DNA from: Nitrospirota bacterium
Lineage (GTDB): Bacteria > Nitrospirota > Thermodesulfovibrionia > UBA6902 > BMS3Bbin08
Length of the DNA: 14,147 nt
Direction: 5' to 3'
Assembly: GCA_016208845.1 (NCBI GenBank)
Contig: JACQXH010000185.1
Coordinates: 1-14,147 of the forward strand
Shown: positions 1 through 7,390 of the stretch, one piece after another
Layout: the number at the start of each line of letters is the position of its first letter
How positions within the stretch are numbered: the stretch's first letter is position 1
Translations under genes and position numbers: made by a program
Notes under the pieces: model-generated
Told to the model about the DNA's origin: nothing
Seen by the model: the letters and a program-made list of their open reading frames with translations, nothing else
Database searches by the model: none

Positions 1-550
1 AAGCAAGTCCTAAAGAATGGGGAAAGAATGTGCGGTGTCTTACTTCAATATTATTCCCTTTCCCTTTTCCCCACATCGCCCCTACAAAATCACCGAACCC
101 GTCTATTGAGACAACAGCAGCCTCATCAAAAGGGGACACCAAGAAAGAACTTGCAAGGTGGGCGATATGATGTTCGACATTATGGACCCGGGCCTTGATG
201 TTATAGCTCTCTACATCAAATTCGGAGCTTAATAAATCTCTCATGTCCTGAATTCTCGAAGCATTTCTAAGACGGTCGCTGACCAGTTTCGCGGAAAGTC
301 TTTTTAAAAAGGCATACAAAACCTTTTTCATTATGTTGGCTTTAGGATCGCGGTTAATAGCAATATGGTCTACATCCTGTAACCTGACCCCTGCTTCCTG
401 AAAACAATACTTGATCGACTCTCTCGGAAACCCGGCCCAGTGTTTGATCCGGGTAAACCTCTCTTCCTCGACAGCTGCAATCAGCTTGCCGTCAACTACT
501 ATGCAGGCGGATGAGTCTCCGTGGTAGGCGTTGAGGCCGAGAATGATCAT
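1..550 (-). CDS. NodU/CmcH-family O-carbamoyltransferase, N-terminal part (runs off left edge)
   Basis: Only the first 183 codons are visible; the frame stays open to the left edge, so the C-terminal part is missing. The protein begins MIILGLNAYHGDSSACIVV, the usual opening of this family, followed by an EEERFTR segment at residues 28-34. The HHxxH motif is at H127-H131, followed by SPFDEAAVVSIDGFGD (139-154), which matches the Kae1/TsaD-like ASKHA fold. From family knowledge (TobZ, NodU), the histidine pair helps bind an active-site metal, and the enzymes transfer a carbamoyl group from carbamoyl phosphate, via carbamoyl-adenylate, to a hydroxyl. In this locus the acceptor is probably a sugar of the glycan (inference). 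The ATG at 550-548 is chosen because it gives the family N-terminus exactly. No Shine-Dalgarno precedes it: the bases just upstream are an inverted-repeat arm. The start lies 24 bases after the stop of the four-helix gene, so coupling is possible. Confidence 0.9.
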   Translation of the reverse strand, partial: MIILGLNAYHGDSSACIVVDGKLIAAVEEERFTRIKHWAGFPRESIKYCFQEAGVRLQDVDHIAINRDPKANIMKKVLYAFLKRLSAKLVSDRLRNASRIQDMRDLLSSEFDVESYNIKARVHNVEHHIAHLASSFLVSPFDEAAVVSIDGFGDFVGAMWGKGKGNNIEVRHRTFFPHSLGLA

Positions 551-567
551 GGATTAAGGATTAGGGG
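551..567 (+). repeat. Left arm of GGATTA-type inverted repeat
   Basis: The arm reads GGATTAAGGATTAGGGG, with GGATTA units at 551-556 and 558-563. A third unit follows at 572-577 and provides the TAA stop codon of the four-helix gene. It is the inverted partner of 953-969. It directly abuts the carbamoyltransferase start codon, so this arm occupies the place where a Shine-Dalgarno sequence would be expected. Confidence 0.75.
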
Positions 568-574
568 ATATGGA

Positions 575-925
575 TTATGGTTTTAGTGATTTGATTAAAC
601 CGTTAAGCATCTTGCTTACGGTTTCATATTTAGATTCTAAAGTCTGATATATATCATCATGAATATAGCCCAATTCTCTAGACAACAGGACGAAATATCT
701 TACTTCCTCAACAGAACCCCGTGCATTATACAGATAAGAAAGGTACTCTTTTGTAGTATGTCTTGCTTGCCCTTCAACAATATTTGCAGGGACTGAGTAA
801 GAAGCCCTTCTTATCTGATCAATCAATCCATAGCGTTCTGCAGTCGGAAACGTTGATGTGACCTTGTAAGTTTCTAAGACTAACAAATGTGATTTTTTCC
901 ATACCTCCAACTCTCTCCAATGCAT
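575..925 (-). CDS. Four-helix-bundle protein, 23S rRNA IVS protein family
   Basis: This 116-residue protein has the usual length of the family. Recognisable features are the start HWRELEVWKKSHLLVLETYK, a central QIRRASYSVPANIVEGQAR (residues 38-56), and KEYLSYLYNARGSVEEVRYFV (59-79), followed by a C-terminal helix. Family members fold as four-helix bundles that assemble into oligomers and are related to the Avd accessory protein of diversity-generating retroelements; their cellular role is unknown. The ATG at 925 has a strong AGGAGG Shine-Dalgarno four bases upstream. The stop codon lies inside a GGATTA repeat unit. It looks out of place between two glycan genes and is enclosed by inverted repeats, which suggests that it inserted as a unit (inference). 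No 23S rRNA, reverse transcriptase or template/variable repeat accompanies it. Confidence 0.9.
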   Translation of the reverse strand: MHWRELEVWKKSHLLVLETYKVTSTFPTAERYGLIDQIRRASYSVPANIVEGQARHTTKEYLSYLYNARGSVEEVRYFVLLSRELGYIHDDIYQTLESKYETVSKMLNGLIKSLKP

Positions 926-929
926 GTCC

Positions 930-935
930 CCTCCT
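930..935 (-). promoter_or_regulatory. Strong Shine-Dalgarno of the four-helix gene
   Basis: The minus strand reads AGGAGG four bases before the ATG at 925, preceded by a run of A residues. It is one of the best ribosome binding sites in the window. It suggests that the four-helix gene brings its own efficient translation signal, whereas several neighbouring genes have weak sites. Confidence 0.7.
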
Positions 936-948
936 TTTTTTTTAATTC

Positions 949-2148
949 CTAACCCTTAATCCCTAATCCTTCTCCTTTAACTTTGTCTTTTAGTATATCC
1001 TTATATGCCATAATCATTTTGCTTGCGGCCATATCCCAATTAAATCTCTCCTCAACTAATCTTCTCCCGTTCATACCCATTTCTCTGCCCAATTGCGGGT
1101 TTTCCAGTATCCTGATTATGGCCTCTGCAATCTCTTGAGGATTGCAAGACGTTATCAGCCCGGCCTTATATTCAGCAACATCATGACATATATTGACTCT
1201 ATCTGTAATTACAACTGGTCTGGAGCAAGCCATAGCTTCAGCCACAGCCATTCCAAAGTTTTCAGAATAGGACGGAAGGACAAAGACAGAGGCATTTCTG
1301 AAGGCATCAATTTTCTTTTTACCTTCAAGCATTCCCATGTATGTGACTTTCCCATTCAGACCATATTGCGTAATGAGAGTTTCAATTTCTCCCATGTACC
1401 CTGAATTGTCAGGCCCGGCTATAACCAGCTTCGCCCTCGGTCTTTCCTGCGCAATTACGGCAAAGGCCTTGATAAGGAGATCAAGCCCCTTTTGGGGATG
1501 AATACGGCTTAAGAAAAGAATCATTTCACGATCAGGGCTGTATTCTGATTTTTCGTGCAAACCGTTGGAATCTGGATAATCTCTCAGATTTAAACCATTT
1601 GGTACGATAAAACCGGAAAAATTAATTCCCAGAGTTTTAGCCAATCTCTGCTCATCTGCTGACGTGAAATGTACGGCCTTTGCACTCTCCAGATTTTTCT
1701 TTTCAATGAGCGAAATATACAATTTTTTTTTCACATAGCTTTTTCTTGCTATTGAATAAGGATCCAGCATCCCTCTTGGTGAAATTATGTAAGGGACATT
1801 CAACTTTCTGCATTCTCTGGCGACGACCAGTGTGGGATAGACATATAACCAATGGATGTGAATAAGATCAAATTCATATATTCTTTTTATTAACGTTGTT
1901 AGAAGTTGCGGCGAACGGAAGAAAGAGCGAGGTCTTGCAAGGGGAAAGTAAAATACCTTAACGCCGTTAATATTAACCTCTTCCCCGACCGGGACATCCA
2001 GGTTCTCTGGGCCATCGGCATTAGTTGTAAATACAGTAACATCAAGGCCTGATTCGACCAATTTTACACATAACTCATGAACGCTTTTTATGGGGCCGCC
2101 GTATCGATAAGCGGGCATATAGCAGGGAACTATATGAAGTACTCTCAT
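949..2148 (-). CDS. GT4 family glycosyltransferase (GT-B fold)
   Basis: A 399-residue retaining glycosyltransferase, likely cytoplasmic or peripheral at the inner membrane, adding one sugar from a nucleotide donor to the lipid-linked repeat (family inference). The N-terminal acceptor domain opens MRVLHIVPCYMPAYRYGGPI, with the GGP loop typical of GT-B enzymes, and contains SPRGMLDPYS (123-132), common in exopolysaccharide GT4 enzymes. The donor domain has LFLSRIHPQKGLDLLIKAF (211-229) and the EX7E motif with E296 and E304 in ENFGMAVAEAMACSRPVVI. The ATG at 2148 has only a weak AGG upstream and lies 38 bases after the preceding methyltransferase gene. The last six residues (394-399) and the TAG stop are encoded inside the right arm of the inverted repeat, so the native C-terminus has probably been altered slightly. 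Donor and acceptor cannot be read from sequence. Confidence 0.92.
   Translation of the reverse strand: MRVLHIVPCYMPAYRYGGPIKSVHELCVKLVESGLDVTVFTTNADGPENLDVPVGEEVNINGVKVFYFPLARPRSFFRSPQLLTTLIKRIYEFDLIHIHWLYVYPTLVVARECRKLNVPYIISPRGMLDPYSIARKSYVKKKLYISLIEKKNLESAKAVHFTSADEQRLAKTLGINFSGFIVPNGLNLRDYPDSNGLHEKSEYSPDREMILFLSRIHPQKGLDLLIKAFAVIAQERPRAKLVIAGPDNSGYMGEIETLITQYGLNGKVTYMGMLEGKKKIDAFRNASVFVLPSYSENFGMAVAEAMACSRPVVITDRVNICHDVAEYKAGLITSCNPQEIAEAIIRILENPQLGREMGMNGRRLVEERFNWDMAASKMIMAYKDILKDKVKGEGLGIKG
953..969 (-). repeat. Right arm of GGATTA-type inverted repeat
   Basis: On the minus strand this arm reads GGATTAGGGATTAAGGG. It matches the left arm (551-567, plus strand) at 15 of 17 positions. 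Degenerate units continue inward (GGGTTA, then GGAATTA, to about 943). It encodes the last residues of the glycosyltransferase ending at 949. Confidence 0.75.
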
Positions 2149-2186
2149 GTGCCTGTTAATTTCAATTGACTTTAGTCTCTATAAAT

Positions 2187-2885
2187 TCAATTGCCGGCAA
2201 AATTCTCTTTACCCTTAACGCCGTCAATCACTGTTATCCAAAAAGGCGGGAAGAAAAGAAGGAGGTTTCTTATTAAGCAAAGAACATTTTCCATAAAGCC
2301 GAAGGGATCGCCCTTTAGACCTGCTACAAAAACTTCGCAATCAAAACCAAAGCCCTCAATGAATCCGGCTTCTGCCTCTACCCCTACGGGTTTATGAGTG
2401 ATATCTTCCCAGAAATACCTGAAGTTCATATTATAAAGGTTGAAAGGGAAGGCCAACACCAGTCTGCCTGAAGGCTTAAGCAGCTCGTGGGCCCTTTTCA
2501 GAAACCTGGTCCTTTCTTCGATGTCGAGATGTTCATACACCTGATTGCCTGCGATCATATCAATCTGTCCGATTTTTGAATCATCTTCGAAGAAATCATA
2601 AAAACAGCCTTTTGATCTAAGCCAATCCTGTACTCTTCCGTCAGTGTCATAACCGAGATAATAATTCTCACTGCCTCCGTTTTGAATGAGACTCTGTGAA
2701 AAAATTGCGCTCGGAGCTGAGTCACTGCCGCCTGAGCCAAAATCGAGAACTGTCTTACCGTTCATGTCAAACCTGTTCTTATACCACTTACTGTACCTCC
2801 CCCACACGTATGTTCTTCTTTTTGTGAACCTATGATAGGCAAAGCTGCTATAGTATGAAGATATATTTTTTTCTTTATGTATCAT
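2187..2885 (-). CDS. Class I SAM-dependent methyltransferase
   Basis: A 232-residue protein with SAM-binding motif I TVLDFGSGG at residues 45-53, an acidic loop YDTD near residue 80, VYEHLDIEERTRFLKRAHELL as the post-II helix, and GRLVLAFPFNLYNM as motif III. These place it in the Methyltransf_11/23-like group. It probably methylates a sugar hydroxyl or another position of the glycan or its precursor (inference from the cluster). A hydrophobic stretch near the C-terminus (LIRNLLLFFPPFWITVI) could associate with the membrane. The ATG at 2885 overlaps the end of the upstream glycosyltransferase by 11 bases and has no clear Shine-Dalgarno, so translation is probably coupled. The substrate is unknown. 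Confidence 0.85.
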   Translation of the reverse strand: MIHKEKNISSYYSSFAYHRFTKRRTYVWGRYSKWYKNRFDMNGKTVLDFGSGGSDSAPSAIFSQSLIQNGGSENYYLGYDTDGRVQDWLRSKGCFYDFFEDDSKIGQIDMIAGNQVYEHLDIEERTRFLKRAHELLKPSGRLVLAFPFNLYNMNFRYFWEDITHKPVGVEAEAGFIEGFGFDCEVFVAGLKGDPFGFMENVLCLIRNLLLFFPPFWITVIDGVKGKENFAGN

Positions 2886-3966
2886 TTATAGATTGAAACA
2901 GTTCTTTATACTGCGGAATCAGCACATCCGGATTGAATTCCTTCATATATTTTTTAATATTATTATCTTTAAGCGTTTTTAACATATGAGAATCATTAAT
3001 TAGAGTCAATATTGCATCTGCAATATTATCAACATCGCCGGGACCAACAAGAATGCCGTTCCTTCCGTTTTCTACCAGCTCATTTAACGGCATATAATTT
3101 GAGGTAATAATGGCGCATCCATGCGCCATGCCTTCAACTAATACATAACCGTATGTTTCAGCATACGTCGGTAAAATCAGTATATCCGCTCTTTCCAAGA
3201 GCTGTGACTTCATCTCGTCTGTGACATCCTCGAAATAATTAATTTTCGGTTCATCTTTTATAGTCCGTATCATTTCACCCGATAATTTGCTCACAATATC
3301 AAAAGTTAATTCATCTGAAATCCCCTTTATCTCATGAAATGCTTTCAGTGCATCATACAGGCCTTTTCTCTCAGGCTCCCTCCCTATGAACAATAGATGT
3401 AATCGCGACTCTTTTTTAAGCTTCTTTTTCGGCAAATTAACTCTTATCATTGGAGGCAATACTCTTACAGGCGTCGAAAATCTGCAATATTTTTTCAGGC
3501 TCTCAGCGCCGCTTCTTGTCCATACCAGGACAACTGACGCCCTTTCAGCAAAATAATTTGTCATGTTGATTACCTGATTAACATCGGCGCTGCCAACTGA
3601 TTGATAATAATGGGGAGGATTAATTCCCTGGATGCTCCATATAATCGGTATCTTTTTCTTTTGGCGACGATCAGGAATGAAAGGGAACAATACATTGGAT
3701 AAAATAATATCCGCGCGCTCTGTGTCTATTCGCGGTATGTATATATATCGTGAACATTTAAAAACAAACTCGTTAACCTTGTCCGGTATTCTTATACTTG
3801 AACACTTTTCTAAAATCTTCCTGGCCTCTCGCAGCAATGTTCCTTTTCTCCCGACAAGAGATATTTCAAGGGACTCATCTGAGAAGTCTGTTAGATTTTT
3901 GTAGTAAGAAGTGTCTCCGGATATACTATTCAGTTCACGACTATTGATATTCAGGAGAACTCGCAT
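2875..3966 (-). CDS. GT4 family glycosyltransferase
   Basis: A 363-residue GT-B glycosyltransferase. The C-terminal donor domain is clear: LHLLFIGREPERKGLYDALKAF (starting at 189), the EX7E motif with E270 and E278 in ETYGYVLVEGMAHGCAII, and NGRNGILVGPGD downstream. The N-terminal domain is shorter and more divergent than in the other GT4 proteins of the locus, with SIQGINPPHYYQ (111-122) at the acceptor side. The ATG at 3966 is well supported by GAGGAG five bases upstream. It overlaps the end of the O-antigen ligase-like gene by 16 bases. It probably adds one sugar to the growing repeat; donor and linkage cannot be read. Confidence 0.9.
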   Translation of the reverse strand: MRVLLNINSRELNSISGDTSYYKNLTDFSDESLEISLVGRKGTLLREARKILEKCSSIRIPDKVNEFVFKCSRYIYIPRIDTERADIILSNVLFPFIPDRRQKKKIPIIWSIQGINPPHYYQSVGSADVNQVINMTNYFAERASVVLVWTRSGAESLKKYCRFSTPVRVLPPMIRVNLPKKKLKKESRLHLLFIGREPERKGLYDALKAFHEIKGISDELTFDIVSKLSGEMIRTIKDEPKINYFEDVTDEMKSQLLERADILILPTYAETYGYVLVEGMAHGCAIITSNYMPLNELVENGRNGILVGPGDVDNIADAILTLINDSHMLKTLKDNNIKKYMKEFNPDVLIPQYKELFQSINDT

Positions 3967-5471
3967 TTATTCTCCTCAATGATAAGCCTTCTCATCGCAA
4001 ATAACATCCCGGCAAAAGTCCAGAAATAAATTTGCACGATATAATTCTGCAAGATCTGGAACCCGACATATTGATAGACAAATGAATATGTTATTAACAG
4101 GAAAATAGAAAATGCCAATTCACGAAACTTTGAATTGCGTGTGTCCCGAAAGCACGACAATGCTTTAAGCCAAAGCGTTCCCATCATAAGCAGCCACAAA
4201 ATTGGTCCCAGAATTCCGTATTCCCATATTAATGCCGCATATCCAGGCTCCGCTCCTTCAATAAATTCAATGCCGACAAAGTACATGCCCAGTGAACTTG
4301 TGCCGGTGCCGTGCCCGGAAAGGCCCGATTCAATTAATGCCCTTATAATTTCAGACCAATATAATATGCCTCTGGACACGGCCGTTTCACTTATCCAGAT
4401 AGAGGTATCAGTGTTAAACATGGATGACAAAGGAACTGTAAAGAGATGGGATATTATAATAAAATAATCTCTCATATCCGCATCCAATGAAAATATCGTA
4501 GTAATGCTCAGCAAACCAAGAGATAAAACAGCAGCGATCTTTAATAACTTTCGAGCATCCCGCATAAAAAATAAATATGCCAGGACAGTGATGATAAAAA
4601 GATACATTGTAGTTCTGCCGCTTGTCACGAACATTGCCATTATTGTCAGAATAAGATAACTTCCAAAAAGCATTTTAAGTTTCATTTTCCGGAAAACTAC
4701 AGATGTCCCAACTAATATTGTCGATCCAACTGACAAATATTGAATGAATCTGCCTGCATTGGCGAATATACTGCTTGGTCTAAATATTACCTCGTCCGCT
4801 AATGCGCCGGCCCGTCCCACAAATATATCAAGAGTTTCCGGTTTGCCGACCAGCGAAAACCACCATTGAGGCCCCTTAATCAATTGAATGACTGAGAGGA
4901 CCGACTCGAGCGCTATCATTGTCAGCGTTAATATTATGAAATTGTTTATCCTTTTTTCAGTTGAAAAATATTTATAGGAGAGGAAAAACATCGGGATATA
5001 GAAGAATTGTGCCTTGAATCCAATAAACGGCAGCGCCGGATGTTTCAGGTTAGGATTAAATGATTGCAGCAAGGCAAATATCAGAAAAAGAACAAGAGGA
5101 AGCTTGATCGGGTTTTCTAATTTTGTTTCTTGCTGTTTGATAAAATACGCATAACTGAAACCAGCTAACATCGCCGCATAATATATGTCTTTTACGAAAT
5201 AGAAAAGAAGATTGTTGTTGAGTAAAATGCGGAAGATATCTTCAATATTGATCCAGACAAAGAAAGAAAGAAAGACCATGTCCTTATGCCAGTTCAGGGA
5301 GATATAAACAATGCCGATTAAGAGTAGTAAAAGCAATATCGGAGTGAAAAATTCAACGGCAGTGAGAGCTCCAATAGTCAATCCGAGAAGAATCAAGACA
5401 ATAAAAATTAAAGTGGAACGGGTATCATCAGTACGGTGCGATATGTAAGGCGAAACCAGGTTATTTATCAT
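3951..5471 (-). CDS. O-antigen ligase / Wzy-like polytopic membrane protein
   Basis: A 506-residue protein with about ten to twelve hydrophobic segments throughout, starting with two close together near the N-terminus (about residues 20-60). Between the middle and C-terminal membrane blocks is a long hydrophilic loop that includes SGHGTGTSSLGMYFVG and GAEPGYAALIWEYGILGP, the arrangement seen in the Wzy_C/O-antigen ligase superfamily, where the periplasmic loop carries the active site. The protein would either polymerise undecaprenyl-linked repeats (Wzy) or transfer them to an acceptor (WaaL); sequence alone does not separate these. Placement among glycosyltransferases and near a flippase favours a Wzy-type polymerase (inference). 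The ATG at 5471 overlaps the upstream glycosyltransferase stop by 11 bases with only a weak upstream site, suggesting coupling. Confidence 0.85.
   Translation of the reverse strand: MINNLVSPYISHRTDDTRSTLIFIVLILLGLTIGALTAVEFFTPILLLLLLIGIVYISLNWHKDMVFLSFFVWINIEDIFRILLNNNLLFYFVKDIYYAAMLAGFSYAYFIKQQETKLENPIKLPLVLFLIFALLQSFNPNLKHPALPFIGFKAQFFYIPMFFLSYKYFSTEKRINNFIILTLTMIALESVLSVIQLIKGPQWWFSLVGKPETLDIFVGRAGALADEVIFRPSSIFANAGRFIQYLSVGSTILVGTSVVFRKMKLKMLFGSYLILTIMAMFVTSGRTTMYLFIITVLAYLFFMRDARKLLKIAAVLSLGLLSITTIFSLDADMRDYFIIISHLFTVPLSSMFNTDTSIWISETAVSRGILYWSEIIRALIESGLSGHGTGTSSLGMYFVGIEFIEGAEPGYAALIWEYGILGPILWLLMMGTLWLKALSCFRDTRNSKFRELAFSIFLLITYSFVYQYVGFQILQNYIVQIYFWTFAGMLFAMRRLIIEENKCEFS
3972..3977 (-). 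promoter_or_regulatory. Shine-Dalgarno deciding the start at 3966
   Basis: The minus strand reads GAGGAG five bases before the ATG at 3966, inside the 3' end of the upstream membrane-protein gene. It supports this start and re-initiation across the 16-base overlap. Confidence 0.6.
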
Positions 5472-6705
5472 GATCTTTTATGATGGAGAAGTACTGTCCG
5501 GCAATGACATCCCAATCCAATTTGCTGTCATAAAGTTTCTTCCCATTTTCAGATATCTGTTTCCGTAGGTCTTTGTCCCTGATAATCTCAGATAATTTTA
5601 TCCTGAAATCTTCCGCAGAGTTGAAAAACAAAAGATTTTCACCGTCCTTAAAGAGGGGGTCAATTATACTGCCTCTATTTGCCAGTACCGGGCGCGAATG
5701 TGATAATGCGGCTGCCAGGGTCCCGCTTCTTGTGCTCGGTCCGTCAGCGCGATTCAAAATGAACACATCTGTAATCTGTAGAAATTCAGAGATTCTTGAC
5801 TCATTCTGATAGCCGGTACAATAGAGATAATCATCCAGTCCCAAATAGTGGATCAATTCATCGATCTTCTTCTTTCTTTGAGAATCAATTGCGCGAACAC
5901 CACCGATTATCAGGAATTTAAAATTTATATTGCTGTTTTCAAGTCTGAATAAAGCTAAATTGTTTAATGTCTCTTCATAGTTGATGCCTGTTTCAAGCAA
6001 CCCGAATGTTGAAACAATAATTGAGCTGTCATCAGCGACCCTTTCCCTAAACTTTTTCTTGTCTGCAAACTCAAGAGGGAAAACATTGATATTTGACCCT
6101 ACAGGGATGCAATGAATATCAGACTTTTTCCAAAAGAACCATTTCCGGGCTATTTTTTCTCTTTGAGCAGTTGTCACTACGACATTGTTTGATATCATTC
6201 CCAATAGTAAAAACTGAAAACGATGAAGAAAAGATATTGAATAGGTTTTTATATTATTGCCCCAACTATTATAAGTCTCGTGTACAGTTGTTATGATCTT
6301 TGTGCTATAAATAATTTTTGCGGCAAGTAACCAGATCAGGAAATATAAACCAAATCCATATTTCGAATACATGAAAGGAGTAAACTGGAATATAATAATC
6401 CCGCATTTGCGTTTACTTATTTCTCTTAAAAAACTGAGTATACCTAAAACATTCCATAGCTTGATTGACGGACAAGCATTGTAAAAGGCGGTGGAATTCA
6501 TATTTGAATTAACTATCTCAGGATGATTCGAAGTGATAACATCTACTTTATAAGCGCTGCCGAGTTTTGCTGCCAAACGCACAATATAATCACCAACGCC
6601 TCCTATCATCGGCGGGAATTCTCTTGTTAAAAAAGTTATATTCAATTTACGGATATTATCTTCTGCATAGCCCGACAAATGTCCAGCCTCCGAACAGCCT
6701 TTCAT
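5461..6705 (-). CDS. GT4-like glycosyltransferase with atypical EX7E region
   Basis: With the ATG at 6705 the protein has 414 residues. It has a GT-B opening, LNITFLTREFPPMIGGVGDY (21-40), with the GGVGDY donor/acceptor loop. The C-terminal domain has VSTFGLLETGINYEETL (231-247) and CTGYQNESRISEFLQITDVFIL (296-317). Where the EX7E motif is expected it reads DGPSTRSGTLAAALSHSRPV (321-340), lacking both glutamates; similar variants occur in some GT4 proteins. The start is uncertain. ATG 6705 overlaps the upstream methyltransferase by 50 bases with no Shine-Dalgarno; TTG 6678 has GGAGG eight bases upstream; TTG 6645, ten bases after the upstream stop, leaves exactly the GT core. The native start is probably one of the TTG codons (inference). 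It overlaps the next gene by 11 bases. Confidence 0.85.
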   Translation of the reverse strand: MKGCSEAGHLSGYAEDNIRKLNITFLTREFPPMIGGVGDYIVRLAAKLGSAYKVDVITSNHPEIVNSNMNSTAFYNACPSIKLWNVLGILSFLREISKRKCGIIIFQFTPFMYSKYGFGLYFLIWLLAAKIIYSTKIITTVHETYNSWGNNIKTYSISFLHRFQFLLLGMISNNVVVTTAQREKIARKWFFWKKSDIHCIPVGSNINVFPLEFADKKKFRERVADDSSIIVSTFGLLETGINYEETLNNLALFRLENSNINFKFLIIGGVRAIDSQRKKKIDELIHYLGLDDYLYCTGYQNESRISEFLQITDVFILNRADGPSTRSGTLAAALSHSRPVLANRGSIIDPLFKDGENLLFFNSAEDFRIKLSEIIRDKDLRKQISENGKKLYDSKLDWDVIAGQYFSIIKDHDK

Positions 6706-7378
6706 GTAATGCCGGGGAAAGAGAATATATTAATTCGGAAAGATGACCGTAAGCCTTACCGCGCCAGGATTGATATTGAGTGACTTTCCCTCTTAATACC
6801 TTATGGCCTGATAACCTTAAGCCGTTTTTGCTTATTATCGCCAGAAGCTCTTTTCTGTTCCACCTGTTTATATGTCCATATATTTCACGTGTCGTAGTCT
6901 TCCCTGCGAATCTCCGGTAGTGATAAAGAATATCCGATATCCAACCGGACTCAAGCGGTATAATCATCATGAAGGAATTTACTTCGGTAAATTGTGAAAG
7001 GAATTTGCCGGGTTGGAGAAGGTGTTCCAGTAAGTCTGCAAAATAGATCGTATCGAACTTGTCCGCTTTAACAGGCAACTCCTCGGCTCCGGCCTGAATT
7101 AAGTGGATCCCTTTTGACATGGACTCAGCCTTCTTCAAAATAGTGAAAGAAATATCCATACCGACCCCGTCCGCATTCAAATAATCCGCTATTTTCTCTA
7201 AAAGCTTTCCGGAGCCGGAACCTATTTCGAGCACTCTTTTAATCCCGCTCTTATCAGTGCTATTAAGAAAGCTTCTGAATAATTGAAATTTCCATTCTAT
7301 ATCCCCTGCATCAAGGTCAGGATGCATTGCAGGATAGTCAATCTCATAAAATTGTTTTAGAATCTGATAGGTGCGCAT
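6656..7378 (-). CDS. Class I SAM-dependent methyltransferase
   Basis: A 240-residue methyltransferase with motif I VLEIGSGSGK at 49-58, the acidic residue of motif II in GVGMDIS (D75), AGAEELPVKADKFDTIYFADLLEHL (96-120) as the motif II/post-II region, and a MMIIPLESGW strand. The length and motif order fit Methyltransf_11-type enzymes. The C-terminal part carries HYRRFAGKTT and NRWNRKELLAIISKNGL, resembling other methyltransferases found in polysaccharide loci. It probably modifies a sugar or lipid-linked intermediate (inference). The ATG at 7378 follows the flippase stop by 12 bases with no clear Shine-Dalgarno. Its 3' end may overlap the next glycosyltransferase gene, depending on that gene's true start. 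Confidence 0.85.
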   Translation of the reverse strand: MRTYQILKQFYEIDYPAMHPDLDAGDIEWKFQLFRSFLNSTDKSGIKRVLEIGSGSGKLLEKIADYLNADGVGMDISFTILKKAESMSKGIHLIQAGAEELPVKADKFDTIYFADLLEHLLQPGKFLSQFTEVNSFMMIIPLESGWISDILYHYRRFAGKTTTREIYGHINRWNRKELLAIISKNGLRLSGHKVLRGKVTQYQSWRGKAYGHLSELIYSLSPALHERLFGGWTFVGLCRR

Positions 7379-7390
7379 ATTTAATATCGC

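Larger units (their letters stand above)
551..969. mobile_element. Candidate IVS-like element carrying a four-helix-bundle gene
   Basis: A 419-bp unit is bounded by inverted repeats at 551-567 and 953-969 (15 of 17 bases identical) and encloses the 116-residue four-helix-bundle gene. In the minus-strand transcript the arms could pair at 16 of 17 positions, counting one G-U. Known members of this protein family were first found inside intervening sequences of 23S rRNA, which also have complementary ends. The boundaries fit the gene layout closely: one arm contains the last six codons and the stop of the upstream glycosyltransferase, and the other ends one base before the carbamoyltransferase ATG. 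Mobility is inferred; I found no clear target-site duplication and there is no transposase or reverse transcriptase. Confidence 0.4.

Noticed and set aside
551..577. Telomere-like or CRISPR-like GGATTA/TTAGGG repeats
   Set aside because: There are only a few short degenerate units, arranged as two inverted arms around one gene. There are no spacers and no extended tandem array.
575..925. Diversity-generating retroelement, because the four-helix protein resembles Avd
   Set aside because: No reverse transcriptase and no template/variable repeat pair is visible in the window, and the protein fits the IVS family better.
551..969. 23S rRNA gene fragment around the IVS-type gene
   Set aside because: Both flanks are clearly protein coding (GT4 C-terminus and carbamoyltransferase N-terminus); no rRNA sequence is recognised.
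1093..1404. Plus-strand open frame of about 100 codons
   Set aside because: It lies wholly antisense to the well-supported GT4 gene at 949-2148 and has no recognisable motifs or ribosome binding site.
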